A stretch of 64,000 nt of DNA from JBPBQZ01 sp050955105. Lineage in GTDB: Bacteria > Pseudomonadota > Gammaproteobacteria > Burkholderiales > Burkholderiaceae. The notes beneath the pieces are model-generated. The model saw nothing but the letters and a program-made list of their open reading frames with translations, made no database searches and was not told the origin of the DNA. The position numbers were made by a program, and so were the translations under genes. This document shows, piece after piece, positions 1 through 9,290 of the stretch. Within the stretch, counting starts at the first letter, position 1. Each line of letters starts with the position of its first letter. The stretch lies in the NCBI GenBank assembly GCA_050955105.1, contig JBPBQZ010000087.1, positions 1-64,000 on the forward strand, read 5' to 3'.

Positions 1-2
1 TG

Positions 3-647
3 CCGCGCCGCTATGCCGATGCCGGCGTCGTGCGCTATGGCTTTCATGGGCTTTCGTACGAGTCGCTCGTACAGCGCATGGGGGCTGATCTGCCGTCGCG
101 CGCGGTCTTCGCGCACCTGGGCAATGGCTCGAGCGTCTGTGCGCTGCACGAGGGTAAATCCATCGATACGTCGATGGGACTGACGCCCACCGGCGGCCTG
201 CCCATGAGCAGCCGCAGCGGCGATCTCGATCCAGGCGTGTTGCTCTATTTGATGCGCACCGAGGGTCTCGATGCCGACGCGCTCGAAGTACTGCTGAACC
301 ACGACAGCGGCCTGGCGGGCTTGTCAGACGGCGAGAGCGATATGCAGGCGCTGCTGGTACGCAGCGCGGCGGGCGATCGGGTCGCTACGCTGGCCATCGA
401 TATTTTCACGACCGCGGTGCGCAAATATATCGGCGCTTATGCCGCATTAATGGGTGGGCTCGATATGCTGGTATTCACCGGCGGCATCGGTGAACACAGT
501 GAGGAGGTACGGCGGCAGATATGCACCGGCCTCGGTTTCCTCGGCATCACGCCCGACAGCGCGGGCCGCAAGGTGAGGGTGATGAAGGCCGAGGAAGAAT
601 TGCAGATCGCCCGGCATTGCCGGGCGCTGATGCAGGCAAGCCATTAA
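3..647 (+). CDS. ackA: Acetate kinase, C-terminal part (5' end outside window)
   Basis: Acetate kinase interconverts acetyl phosphate + ADP and acetate + ATP in the cytoplasm. The frame is open from the first bases of the window, so the gene is cut by the window edge; the first in-frame ATG at 30 is internal. Family motifs are visible: YGFHG near the start, the nucleotide-binding HLGNGSS, a GDLDPG segment after the TPTGGL stretch, and FTGGIGEHS near the end. About 215 of the usual roughly 400 residues are present. Its TAA shares two bases with the stop of the convergent transporter gene. Confidence 0.93.
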   Translation, partial: PRRYADAGVVRYGFHGLSYESLVQRMGADLPSRAVFAHLGNGSSVCALHEGKSIDTSMGLTPTGGLPMSSRSGDLDPGVLLYLMRTEGLDADALEVLLNHDSGLAGLSDGESDMQALLVRSAAGDRVATLAIDIFTTAVRKYIGAYAALMGGLDMLVFTGGIGEHSEEVRRQICTGLGFLGITPDSAGRKVRVMKAEEELQIARHCRALMQASH

Positions 648-1966
648 ACGAAGGCAGTAGCGATGGTCGCCACGGCGATCACCAGCATCACTGCCGTGGC
701 TGCCCAGCCCAGCCAGAGCAACCAGCGGCGTGCCACGAAGCGTCCCATGATGTCCGCGCGCGTGGCGATCAACATCATCACTATCATCACCGGCACCGCT
801 ACGATGCCGTTCAACACGGCACTCCAATACAAGGCCTTGATCGGATTGATCGAAGTGAAATTGACGATCATGCCGACCAGCGTGGCGATGGCGATGGTAG
901 CGTAAAAGGCCTTGGCCTCGAGCATTTTGCGAGTGAAACCTACGGGCCAGCCGCGCGCCTCGCCGATCGCGTAGGCGGCCGAGCCGGCCAGCACCGGTAC
1001 CGAAAGCAGGCCGGTACCGACGATGCCCACAGTGAACAGTAATGCGGCGAACGAGCCGGCCAGCGGACGCAGCGCCTGCGCCGCCTGGGCCGATGTCTCG
1101 ATATTCGTCAGTCCGCCGGCGTGCAGCGTGGCGGCGGCCGTGGCGAGTATCGCCAGCGCGACGAGATTCGACAGGCCCATGCCCACCAGCGTATCCGTCT
1201 CGATGCGACGCATGGCACGCGGGCCCTGCAGCGGCGCATCGATCAGACTCTGACGCCGCGGATGACTGTGCATGTCTTCCACTTCCTCATCGGATTGCCA
1301 GAAGAACAGGTAGGGGCTGATGGTCGTCCCGAAAATCGCCGCCACCGCCACCAGGTAGTCGTTGCTCCAATGCCATTGCGGCCAGACCAGACTGATGGCC
1401 AGATGCGCCCAGTCGACGTGAACGACCGCCAACACCCCGAAATAAGCCAGCAGCGAGAGCGCGAACCATTTCAAGACGGCGATGTAGCGTGTGTATTGCA
1501 ACAGCAGCTGCATCGCCACGCAGATGGCCGAGAACAACAACACGTATAGCCACTTTGGAGCAGGCAGCAGCAGATTCATTGCATCGGCCATGGCGCCCAG
1601 ATCAGCGCCGAGGTTGATGGTATTCGCTACCAGCAACAACACGACGATCCATTGCAACAGCCAATTCGGATAGTGCAGACGGATGACGCCGGCAATGCCG
1701 TGGCCGGTGGTGCGGCCGATGCGCGCACTGATGATCTGCACCGACACCATCAGCGGATAGCTGAGTAGCAGCGTCCACGACAGGCTATAGCCGAAGGCGG
1801 CGCCGACCTGGCTATAGGTGGCAATGCCGCTGGGGTCGTCATCGGAAGCCCCGGTAACCAGCCCTGGCCCCAGCACGCCGAATAGGCGCGGCTTGGACGG
1901 GGTGACGATCGGATCGAGGTCTTCCGGATCCGGATTTGCATTCATATCCGGTGCATTGCCTTGCAT
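644..1966 (-). CDS. Nramp-family divalent metal transporter (non-canonical)
   Basis: A 440-aa inner-membrane protein with about eleven hydrophobic helices, probably importing a divalent cation by proton coupling. The first helix carries GASDDDPSGI where canonical MntH/Nramp proteins have a DPGN motif. The helix-6 region reads TTISPYLFFWQ where canonical members have an MPH motif, so substrate choice may differ from Mn/Fe. A cytoplasmic loop with SDEEVEDMHSHPRR follows. The ATG at 1966 is preceded by an AAAGGAT-type ribosome site. The gene converges on ackA and the stop codons overlap. Family assignment is firm, metal specificity is not. Confidence 0.85.
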   Translation of the reverse strand: MQGNAPDMNANPDPEDLDPIVTPSKPRLFGVLGPGLVTGASDDDPSGIATYSQVGAAFGYSLSWTLLLSYPLMVSVQIISARIGRTTGHGIAGVIRLHYPNWLLQWIVVLLLVANTINLGADLGAMADAMNLLLPAPKWLYVLLFSAICVAMQLLLQYTRYIAVLKWFALSLLAYFGVLAVVHVDWAHLAISLVWPQWHWSNDYLVAVAAIFGTTISPYLFFWQSDEEVEDMHSHPRRQSLIDAPLQGPRAMRRIETDTLVGMGLSNLVALAILATAAATLHAGGLTNIETSAQAAQALRPLAGSFAALLFTVGIVGTGLLSVPVLAGSAAYAIGEARGWPVGFTRKMLEAKAFYATIAIATLVGMIVNFTSINPIKALYWSAVLNGIVAVPVMIVMMLIATRADIMGRFVARRWLLWLGWAATAVMLVIAVATIATAFV

Positions 1967-2085
1967 GACGGCCTATCCTTTTTATCGGCTGCGATTCGGG
2001 TATTAAGTCATCTATTCGTCAGAACGACCTGCGACACCCGGATGGTCGCGCTGCCTGTGCTTTATGTCATGAACGCGAACTTGCG

Positions 2086-2730
2086 TCAGCGTGTCTTACG
2101 AAACGTAATATTGATGCGTTGTTCGCCCAGCAGCGGATGATACGCGGGCTTGAGCGGCAACACGCCGTGAAAGCGCAAGCGGTCGACGCCGCCCCAGACC
2201 GCGATGTCGCCATGCCAGAGTGGCGTGCGGCGGCTTTTATCGCTGCGCTGGTGACCACCGAACAGGAAGGTTGCGGGAATGCCCAGCGATACCGATACCA
2301 CCGGCGCGATCAGGTCGCGTTCATTGCGGTCTTGATGCAGCGATAGACGCGCGCCGGGTACATAGCGATTGATCAGGCAGGCATCGGGAACGAAGCCTGC
2401 AAACCCCGCGCGGTCCGCTGCTTCACGGGCCAGCGTGCGAAACACTTCAGGCAATGCCGGCCACGGCTGACCGCTCTGCGGATCTTCTCGCGCGTAGCGA
2501 TAGCCGTGCCGATCCGAAGTCCAGCCCCATTCCCCGCAATTGGTCAGTGCCACCGACATCGTAAAGCCGCCGGGCGTCACCATATGGCGGAACGGCGCTG
2601 CACTTTGCACTTCCTGCAGGGCGGCGAGCAGCGCCGGCACGTGCGGCAATGCCAGGCCGCGCAGCACCATCGCTTGCTCGCCAAGCGCCTCGCAGGCTCC
2701 CGCTTCGGTCGATTCAAAAAGATCCAACAT
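2086..2730 (-). CDS. alkB: AlkB, DNA oxidative demethylase
   Basis: Fe(II)/2-oxoglutarate dioxygenase that repairs 1-methyladenine and 3-methylcytosine by oxidative demethylation. The 214-aa protein matches AlkB along its length: MLDLFE start, FRHMVTPGG, LTNCGEWGW, DACLINRY, the metal-binding HQD, WGGVDRLRFHG with the second His, and the C-terminal RINITFR whose arginines bind 2-oxoglutarate. I chose the ATG at 2730 because E. coli AlkB also begins MLDLF; the frame is open for 24 more codons upstream, which look non-native. No strong ribosome site is visible. No ada/alkA partner lies nearby. Confidence 0.92.
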   Translation of the reverse strand: MLDLFESTEAGACEALGEQAMVLRGLALPHVPALLAALQEVQSAAPFRHMVTPGGFTMSVALTNCGEWGWTSDRHGYRYAREDPQSGQPWPALPEVFRTLAREAADRAGFAGFVPDACLINRYVPGARLSLHQDRNERDLIAPVVSVSLGIPATFLFGGHQRSDKSRRTPLWHGDIAVWGGVDRLRFHGVLPLKPAYHPLLGEQRINITFRKTR

Positions 2731-2970
2731 GGTTCGGCGATTCAAAAAAGCATCTCGAAAAACATTGTAATGCTCGGGCCGGTGCCGACGCCGTGGTTTC
2801 ACGCGACCGTGCTGATGATCGCAGGCTCACGTTGATCGCCAAATTCTGATGCCACGGCGGCGCGCAGTGCCATCCTGTCTCGATAAACCAGGCATGGGAA
2901 GAAATGTCTTAATATTCAGCGAAGAAGCGACGGCGCTACTCAATCCTGCCAAATCAAGACAAGGAATCCG

Positions 2971-4005
2971 ATGGAAATGACGACACTGGGGCGCACCGGC
3001 ATGCAAGTCAGCCGACTTTGCCTGGGCACAATGATGTTCGGACCTATCGGCAATCCTGATCATGACGACTGCATCAAGATCATTCACACCGCCTTGGATG
3101 CCGGCATCAACTTCATCGACACTGCCGATGCCTACAACAAGGGCGAGACCGAGGAAATTCTGGGCAAAGCCTTGAGCGGCGGTCGGCGGGAGCGTGTGGT
3201 GCTGGCCACCAAAGGGCATTTCCCGATGGGGTCCGACGCCAATATGAAAGGCAACTCGCGGCGCTGGATTCGCCGCGCGGTGGAAGCCAGCCTGAAACGC
3301 TTGAATACCGACTACATCGACCTGTATCAAATTCATCGGCCCGACTCGACTTGCGATATCGACGAAACTCTCGGCGCCTTGTCCGACCTTGTGCGTGAAG
3401 GCAAGATCCTGAATCTCGGCAGCTCGACGTTTCCGGCCTGGCAACTGGTCGAAGCGCAATGGGTGGCCGAACGCCGCGTGCGTGAGCGCTTCGTCGCCGA
3501 ACAATCCAATTATTCGATCCTCGTGCGTTCCATCGAGACGGAAGTATTGCCGGCTTGTGAAAAGTACGGCATTGGCGTGTTGGTCTGGAGCCCCTTGGCG
3601 GGCGGCTGGCTGGCCGACAAATTCAAGCGCGGCCAGGCCGCCACCGAAAACTGGCGTACCCGACTGAACCCGAGCCGCTTCGATACCCAGTCCGAAGGGG
3701 GCGAACGCAAGCTCGACATTATTGAGAATCTCAAAGCATTGGCCAACCAAGCCGGCATGACGCTGATCGAACTGGCATTGCGCTTCGTGCTCGAGCATCC
3801 GGCGGTCGACAGCGCGATCATCGGGCCGCGCACGCTGGCGCAACTGCAAAGCCAATTGAGCGCGTCGGGCCAGCGCCTGTCGGCCGATGTGATGGATGCG
3901 ATCGACAAGCTGGTGCCGCCCGGCGGCATCGTCAACACGGCCGATTTCGGCTATCAGCCGCCGTCGCTGCTCAACGCCCGTTTACGCCGGCGGCCTACGT
4001 CGTGA
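2971..4005 (+). CDS. Aldo/keto reductase
   Basis: A 344-aa NADPH-dependent aldo/keto reductase with a TIM-barrel fold. The expected tetrad is visible: Asp in FIDTADAY, Tyr in the same motif, Lys in LATKGHF and His in QIHRPD. LGLGT-like LCLGTMMFG lies near the N terminus and the NADPH-binding IIGPRTLAQL near the C terminus. An AAGGA ribosome site precedes the ATG. It belongs to the YajO/Tas-like group of standalone reductases; substrate unknown. The 294 bp after it, up to the glutathione transferase, contain no supported gene. Confidence 0.87.
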   Translation: MEMTTLGRTGMQVSRLCLGTMMFGPIGNPDHDDCIKIIHTALDAGINFIDTADAYNKGETEEILGKALSGGRRERVVLATKGHFPMGSDANMKGNSRRWIRRAVEASLKRLNTDYIDLYQIHRPDSTCDIDETLGALSDLVREGKILNLGSSTFPAWQLVEAQWVAERRVRERFVAEQSNYSILVRSIETEVLPACEKYGIGVLVWSPLAGGWLADKFKRGQAATENWRTRLNPSRFDTQSEGGERKLDIIENLKALANQAGMTLIELALRFVLEHPAVDSAIIGPRTLAQLQSQLSASGQRLSADVMDAIDKLVPPGGIVNTADFGYQPPSLLNARLRRRPTS

Positions 4006-4299
4006 AATCGCGCCGACTGCGGGTGGTCGCCGCGACACGACAGCCCGGCGGTCTTTACCAAATTGCTCGACGCTGCGCGGGGTGGCGTCGCGACGGTTCA
4101 GTGCGCCGATGCGCACGTATGCGGGCGCCGCTATGCCGGCGATACCACCTCCCTGCCGGAAGCCACGCCGAGATAACCGCGCCGTCTCAAAAAAACGAAC
4201 GTAAAATGCAGTGCTGCATAGTCCGCGAAAGCAGCAGGCGGACACAGCGCCCACACATTCAACAAAGTCGACCGCGTGGTCGGCCTTCAGGAGACTTGT

Positions 4300-4992
4300 A
4301 TGATCAAGTTCTACTTCAATTTAGCGCCGAATCCCATCAAGGTGGCGCTGGCGCTCGAAGAACTGGGTTTGCCTTACGAACCGATTCCGGTCGATTCACG
4401 CAAGGGCGAACAATTCACCGCCGAATATCTGGCAATCAACCCCAACGCCAAGATGCCCGCCATCATCGACGGCGAGGCGGTGGTGTTCGACAGCAACGCC
4501 ATTCTGTTGTATCTGGCGGAGAAAACCGGCCGCTTCCTGCCGACCGACAAATCCGATGCCAGTCGCGGACAGTTCCTCTCGTGGCTGATGTTCGTGGCAA
4601 GCGGCATTGGTCCGTACTCTGGGCAATCGGTGCACTTCCGTCACCACGCGCCAAAAGACAACGATTACGCATTGAATCGCTACGATTTCGAAGCTGAGCG
4701 GCACTGGAAGATCATCGATGACCGTCTCGCCAGCCGTCGTTATATGCTTGGCGACGAGTACACGGTGGTCGATATGGCGGTATGGGGATGGGCGCGGCTG
4801 GTGCCTCATGTATTGGGCAGCGAGGAAGTCTGGCAGAAATTTCCACACCTGAAGCGCCATCTCGACGAGATCAACCAGCGGCCCGCAGTCGAAGGCATCG
4901 AGCGCCTGAAGCGCGACTATAAATTCAAGACGGAAATGGACGACGAGGCGCGCAAGTTCATGTTCCCGCAACTCGCGCGCTTGTCGGAATAA
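4300..4992 (+). CDS. Glutathione S-transferase family protein
   Basis: A 230-aa soluble GST-fold protein, probably conjugating glutathione to electrophiles or acting as a thiol reductase. The N-terminal thioredoxin-like domain includes LAPNPIKVALALEEL, the cis-Pro region NAKMPAIIDG and the glutathione-contacting FDSNAILLYLAEKTGRFLP. A helical C-terminal domain follows with YTVVDMAVWGWARL. The start is set at the ATG at 4300 because CAGGAG lies just upstream and the family begins with the IKFYF beta strand; an in-frame ATG 24 bp earlier is less likely. Substrate is not predictable. Confidence 0.88.
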   Translation: MIKFYFNLAPNPIKVALALEELGLPYEPIPVDSRKGEQFTAEYLAINPNAKMPAIIDGEAVVFDSNAILLYLAEKTGRFLPTDKSDASRGQFLSWLMFVASGIGPYSGQSVHFRHHAPKDNDYALNRYDFEAERHWKIIDDRLASRRYMLGDEYTVVDMAVWGWARLVPHVLGSEEVWQKFPHLKRHLDEINQRPAVEGIERLKRDYKFKTEMDDEARKFMFPQLARLSE

Positions 4993-5065
4993 ACAGGCGC
5001 CTGAGCGAAGCTCGCCACTGCGCAGATAGATGTCGGTCTGGACGATTGCGAAAAACGCCGCACGC

Positions 5066-5142
5066 TCACTGCACGGCCTTGGCGTGCGGCTTACGCAACA
5101 TCGACCACACCAGATACGGACCGCCGATCAGCGCTATCTGAA
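5066..5142 (-). pseudogene. Possible C-terminal scrap of a FecCD-type permease
   Basis: Reading the minus strand back from a TGA at 5066-5068 gives a hydrophobic stretch with ALIGGPYLVWSML followed by a basic tail, which resembles the end of iron-siderophore ABC permeases of the FecCD family. No start or upstream domain is present between it and metQ/GST. I treat it as a likely remnant; short hydrophobic similarity of this kind can occur by chance. Confidence 0.3.
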
Positions 5143-5222
5143 GAACGAATGACGCAGTATGAAGACGAGCCCGCTACCGAAAGCATCGCGGCTCGTCGTG
5201 CGCAATGGACCGCTCGGCGCGC

Positions 5223-6020
5223 TTACCAGGTCGCGATCACCGACCCCTTGAACTCAGTGTTGATGTATTGCTTGACCGTATCGGAATGGTAAGCCTTCAC
5301 CAGCTTCGCTACCCAGGGCTTCTTCTGGTCGGCGCTGCGCACCGCCAGGATATTCGCGTATGGTCCATGCGCATCCTCGATGGCGATCGCGTCCTTCGCC
5401 GGTACAAGACCCGCCTGCATCGCAAAATTGGTGTTGATGGCCGCGGCGTCCACGTCATCGAGCGAACGCGGGATTTGCGCCGCGTCGAGCTCGACGATCT
5501 TCAGCTTGCGCGGATTGTCGGCGATGTCGAGCGCGGTAGCTTTAAGCCCCGCACCCGCGCGCAATTTCAGCAGCCCCTGCTTTTGCAATAACAGCAGCGC
5601 CCGGCCGCCGTTGGTCGGATCATTCGGCACGGCAATCGACGCGCCCGGCTTCAGTTGCGACAGCGCGTGGATCTTCTTCGAATAGATGCCCATCGGAAAG
5701 TTGACGGTGTCGCCGACGTCCACGATCTGGTAGCCGCGATCCTTCACCTGCGCTTCCAGATAAGGCAAGTGCTGGTAGCTGTTCGCATTCAAGTCGCCCG
5801 CGGCGAGTGCGGCGTTAGGCTGCACATAATCGCTGAATTCCACAATCTGGATGTCCAGACCGTCTTGCGCCGCGACCTTCTTGACGACTTCCATGATCTG
5901 CGTGTGCGGACCACCGGTCACACCTACCTTGATGTGTTCGGTGGTTTGCGCCGAGACGTTGAGCGAAGCGCATGCCGCGAGCGCGGCGAGCATTTTCAAG
6001 ACGAAGAAGCGACGTTGCAT
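5223..6020 (-). CDS. metQ: MetQ, methionine-binding protein of ABC importer
   Basis: Substrate-binding protein (265 aa, NlpA/MetQ family) that delivers methionine to the MetI-MetN importer. It begins with a signal sequence carrying LAAC (residues 14-17), which would make it a lipoprotein as in E. coli, although an alternative cleavage after NVSA is possible. The mature part shows KVGVTGGPH, NANSYQHLPYLE, IAVPNDPTNGGRAL and the INTNFA segment typical of the family. It is the last gene of metN-metI-metQ, 25 bp after metI. I saw no S-box riboswitch upstream of the operon. Confidence 0.93.
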   Translation of the reverse strand: MQRRFFVLKMLAALAACASLNVSAQTTEHIKVGVTGGPHTQIMEVVKKVAAQDGLDIQIVEFSDYVQPNAALAAGDLNANSYQHLPYLEAQVKDRGYQIVDVGDTVNFPMGIYSKKIHALSQLKPGASIAVPNDPTNGGRALLLLQKQGLLKLRAGAGLKATALDIADNPRKLKIVELDAAQIPRSLDDVDAAAINTNFAMQAGLVPAKDAIAIEDAHGPYANILAVRSADQKKPWVAKLVKAYHSDTVKQYINTEFKGSVIATW

Positions 6021-6045
6021 GGAGAGTCCCCCAGGAGTGATGTGC

Positions 6046-6699
6046 TTATTTATGGCTCAGGCGCTTGACCAGCAGGTCGCCGAGCGATTGCACGAGTTGC
6101 ACGAAAACAATGAGTATCACCACCACCGCGAGCATCACGCTCGGCAAAAAGCGCTGGTATCCATAGCGGATGCCAAGATCGCCCAGCCCACCGCCACCAA
6201 TCGCGCCGGCCATCGCGGAATAGCCGACCAGGCTGACAAAGGTGATCGTCAAGCCGGCCACGATGCCTGGCAGCGCTTCAGGCAGCAGCACTTTGCGCAC
6301 GATCTGGCCGGTGGTGGCGCCCATCGACTGCGCCGCTTCGATCAGTCCGCGGTCCACTTCCCGCAGCGCGGTCTCGACCAGCCGTGCCACGAAGGGCGCG
6401 GCGGCGATCGTCAGCGGCACGACCGCCGCCGCGGTGCCGATCGAAGTGCCCACGATGAGGCGCGTAAAGGGGATGACCGCGACCAGCAGGATGATGAACG
6501 GCGTCGAACGTACCGCGTTGACGATAAGGCCGAGCGTCCGATTGACCGCCAGACTCGGCAGCACGCTGTCGCGGTCGGTCAGATACAAAAGCACGCCCAG
6601 CGGTACGCCCACCGCGCCACCGACCACTCCGGAGATGCCGACCATGATCAGCGTTTCCCAGAACGAGCTGGTGAACAGGCTTAGCATCTCAGTCAACAT
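6046..6699 (-). CDS. metI: MetI, methionine ABC permease
   Basis: A 217-aa inner-membrane permease with about five hydrophobic helices. It carries the coupling motif region EAAQSMGATTGQIVRKVLLPEALP that contacts the ATPase, and the GGGGLGDLGIRYGY tail typical of MetI. The start at 6699 is inferred from MLTEMLSLF; the frame runs 24 codons further upstream but that part overlaps metN and is Arg-rich. The gene overlaps the metN stop by 11 bp, so the two are translationally coupled. Confidence 0.92.
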   Translation of the reverse strand: MLTEMLSLFTSSFWETLIMVGISGVVGGAVGVPLGVLLYLTDRDSVLPSLAVNRTLGLIVNAVRSTPFIILLVAVIPFTRLIVGTSIGTAAAVVPLTIAAAPFVARLVETALREVDRGLIEAAQSMGATTGQIVRKVLLPEALPGIVAGLTITFVSLVGYSAMAGAIGGGGLGDLGIRYGYQRFLPSVMLAVVVILIVFVQLVQSLGDLLVKRLSHK

Positions 6700-7741
6700 G
6701 CGTGATCTCCTCGACCACCACGCCGCGTGCGCGCAGAAATTGAATCGCCTCGGCCACCTGCGCCGGCGCACCGTTGGCCAGCACCGCGAGCGATCCGAAT
6801 GCCTGTCCCTGGATCTCGTCTATCTGACCGTGCAGGATATTGAAATCGAGTGCATAGCGTCGAATCACTTCGGAGAGGAGCGGCTGCTCGGCCACGGCCC
6901 CGGCGAACGCGATGTGCAGCAAGCTGGCCCGTGCACCGCCGATGCCGCCGCCGGCGCCGATGCTCGCGCGCAACCGTTCCTTCAGTGCCGCGGGCAACTC
7001 CTGCGCAATCACGTCGCTGATCAGCGTACGCGTGATTTCATGCTGCGGCCTGAGAAAAACTTCAACGACCGGACCCATCTCGACGATGCGGCCAGCGTCC
7101 AGCACGGCGACGCGATCGCATACCTGCTTGATGACATCCATCTGATGCGTGATCAGCACAATCGTCAGGCCGAGCTCGCGATTCACGCGTTTCAGCAAGG
7201 CGAGGATGGCGCGCGTCGTTTCCGGATCGAGCGCGGACGTGGCCTCGTCTGAAAGCAGCACTTGCGGCTTGCTGGCGAGCGCACGGGCGATGCCCACGCG
7301 CTGTTTCTGCCCGCCGCTGATCTGCGCGGGATAGCGATCCCGATGCGCGTTCAGGCCGACCAGTTCCAATAGCGGCGACACTGTTTTATCGATTTCAGCG
7401 CGCGTCTTGCCCGCCAATTCGAGCGGCAGGGCGACGTTGTCGTACACGCTGCGCGAGGACAGCAGATTGAAGTGCTGAAAGATCATGCCGATGTCGCGCC
7501 GCGCCTGCCTGAGCGCCGGCGGCGCCAGCGTGGTCAGATCGCGGCCGCCAACGATGACGTTGCCGTCGCTCGGCCGCATCAGCAGGTTGATGGTGCGTAC
7601 CAGCGTGCTCTTGCCGGCGCCGCTGCGGCCGATGATGCCGAACAATTCCCCGCGTTCGACCCGCAGATTCACGTCCGTCAGCGCATCGATCCAGCCACGC
7701 GGTCCCGCGAAGCGCTGCGTGATGTTATTGAGTTCGATCAT
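6689..7741 (-). CDS. metN: MetN, methionine ABC ATPase with NIL domain
   Basis: ATPase of the methionine importer (350 aa). Walker A GRSGAGKST, Q-loop region MIFQHFNLL, signature ISGGQKQRVGIARAL and Walker B VLLSDEATSALD are in order in the first 220 residues. The last roughly 85 residues form the NIL/ACT-like regulatory domain (LHIAFAGAVAEQPLLSEV onward), which in E. coli MetN binds methionine and gives trans-inhibition. It is the first gene of metNIQ; 148 bp separate it from phnN. Confidence 0.95.
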   Translation of the reverse strand: MIELNNITQRFAGPRGWIDALTDVNLRVERGELFGIIGRSGAGKSTLVRTINLLMRPSDGNVIVGGRDLTTLAPPALRQARRDIGMIFQHFNLLSSRSVYDNVALPLELAGKTRAEIDKTVSPLLELVGLNAHRDRYPAQISGGQKQRVGIARALASKPQVLLSDEATSALDPETTRAILALLKRVNRELGLTIVLITHQMDVIKQVCDRVAVLDAGRIVEMGPVVEVFLRPQHEITRTLISDVIAQELPAALKERLRASIGAGGGIGGARASLLHIAFAGAVAEQPLLSEVIRRYALDFNILHGQIDEIQGQAFGSLAVLANGAPAQVAEAIQFLRARGVVVEEITHVD

Positions 7742-7889
7742 GAAAAAGCGGCATCACTGTGTTGCTCTCCGCAGTCCGCCGCTGGCGATTTATTGTTGTT
7801 GTCAGGGCAGAGCATATCAACCCAGGCGGCCGATTCTTAATAACCTTTCGCGATTCGCTTATAAGGCTGCCATCTGAAAACGGGCCGCG

Positions 7890-8468
7890 CTACCCGCCAG
7901 GCGTGGATGCACGCGTAAGCGCCAGCAACGCTGCGCCGGCAACTTCCAGCGGGCCGTCGTTGCTGATACGGATAAGCCGGCACTCGGCCGGCGCGCTGAA
8001 ACGCTGTGTCGCGCGCGCCAGCCGCTCATTGATCGCGTCGTCGTTCTCGCGGCCACGTTGCTGCAAGCGGGCGCGCAATATTTCCGGTGGCACGAATACC
8101 TCGACGGCTTCGATACACGGATAAAGCTGGCACGCGCGCGGCAGATATTCACGCGAGCCATTTACCAACACCACCATGCCCGCCGCCAGCCATGCATTGA
8201 TCTCCAGACCAATGCCATAGGCCAGCCCGTGGCTGCGCCACTGCAGCGCGAAGGTGTTCAATGCGACGCGGCGCGCGAATTCGGTGCTGGACAAAGTCAC
8301 GGAGGCTTCGCTGGCGGTGCTGCGCCGTGTCACGTAGCGATGTGCGATCAGGATCCGGTCGTCGCTCCGCAAGGCCTGGCCGAGCCATGCAAGCAGGCTG
8401 TCCTTGCCGCTGCCGGACGCGCCCATCAGATAGATCAGGCGGCCGGGGTGTTGCGTGTTGGTGGTCAT
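7890..8468 (-). CDS. phnN: PhnN, ribose 1,5-bisphosphate phosphokinase
   Basis: Converts ribose 1,5-bisphosphate, the product of the C-P lyase pathway, to PRPP. The roughly 192-aa protein has the P-loop GASGSGKDSL near its start, RYVTRRSTASEAS and FALQWRSHGLAYGI, as in guanylate-kinase-like PhnN proteins. I chose the ATG at 8468, two bases after the stop of the upstream gene; an in-frame ATG at 8486 would overlap that gene. It is the last gene of the minus-strand phn arm. Confidence 0.9.
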   Translation of the reverse strand: MTTNTQHPGRLIYLMGASGSGKDSLLAWLGQALRSDDRILIAHRYVTRRSTASEASVTLSSTEFARRVALNTFALQWRSHGLAYGIGLEINAWLAAGMVVLVNGSREYLPRACQLYPCIEAVEVFVPPEILRARLQQRGRENDDAINERLARATQRFSAPAECRLIRISNDGPLEVAGAALLALTRASTPGG

Positions 8469-8470
8469 GG

Positions 8471-9289
8471 CTACGGCTTCATCCAAGCAGCACCGATACC
8501 ATCACGCGTGCTGCCGTCGAATCCGTAGTGGCGCGCCACCACGAACGGCGCGTCGGGGTCCGGCTGCACGAATACCGATATCTGCCGTACCGGCATCGAG
8601 GGCACGGCCGATGACGCCAGTCCCGCGCACCCGAGCGGTTCGCCGTGGAGCTGCGCGAGCTCGCCCAGCGCGGCTTGTGCAGCGTCCAGCGTGGCGTCGT
8701 CAAGCCGTCGCGTCAACGTAATGTGGAAGGTGAAGGTGTCGAATACGTAGGGGTAGCCCCAGCGCACAAGATTGGCGTCCTGCGCTGGCAGCAGACCACC
8801 GCCGCGGCGGCGTGCCAGTTCAGCCGCGCCGGGAAGGGCCCGAAAATGGTCCAGCCGCGCCACGCAGTCGTTTGCCAGCGACAGCAACTGTGCGTGGCCT
8901 GGTGTGTCGGCTGCGGCGCACCAGGCCATGAAGCCACGCAGCCGTTCCAGCCGCAATCTCAGCTCGAACGGTGCGGTGCTTTGCGCCAGCGCGCGTACCG
9001 ATGCGTCCAGTTGTGCGGCGCTGGTGCCTGCACCCAGTCGAAACGGTGGCTTGAGCGTGGCGTGCAGGCCGTAATGGCGCGGCGCCTCGGTCCATTGCTC
9101 GATCAACTCTTCCCGACCCTGCGCACGGGCATCGCTGCCCAGGCTCCGCTCGATGCGCTCGCCGGTATCGGCGTCTCTGCCGAGCCAGCGTTGGCCCAGC
9201 CGGCTCCATGCGCCTGCAGGGGACAGATACACAGCGTAGCGGCAACGGCCTGTTTTATTCGCTAAATCAGTCGCCAAATCAGCCGCCAT
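8471..9289 (-). CDS. DUF1045 phosphonate-metabolism 2H-phosphoesterase-like protein
   Basis: A 272-aa member of the DUF1045 family found in phn operons. Two HxT motifs are visible, HATLKPPF and HITLTRRL, about 130 residues apart, the layout of 2H phosphoesterases; this suggests it opens a cyclic phosphate, replacing the PhnP step that is not seen here. The start at 9289 sits one base after the phnM stop, so the two genes are coupled. The family role is known from context; the exact substrate is my inference. Confidence 0.87.
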   Translation of the reverse strand: MAADLATDLANKTGRCRYAVYLSPAGAWSRLGQRWLGRDADTGERIERSLGSDARAQGREELIEQWTEAPRHYGLHATLKPPFRLGAGTSAAQLDASVRALAQSTAPFELRLRLERLRGFMAWCAAADTPGHAQLLSLANDCVARLDHFRALPGAAELARRRGGGLLPAQDANLVRWGYPYVFDTFTFHITLTRRLDDATLDAAQAALGELAQLHGEPLGCAGLASSAVPSMPVRQISVFVQPDPDAPFVVARHYGFDGSTRDGIGAAWMKP

Positions 9290-9290
9290 A

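Noticed and set aside
7742..7889. SAM-responsive riboswitch before metN
   Set aside because: No S-box or SAM-II-like conserved sequence or stem order was found in the leader.
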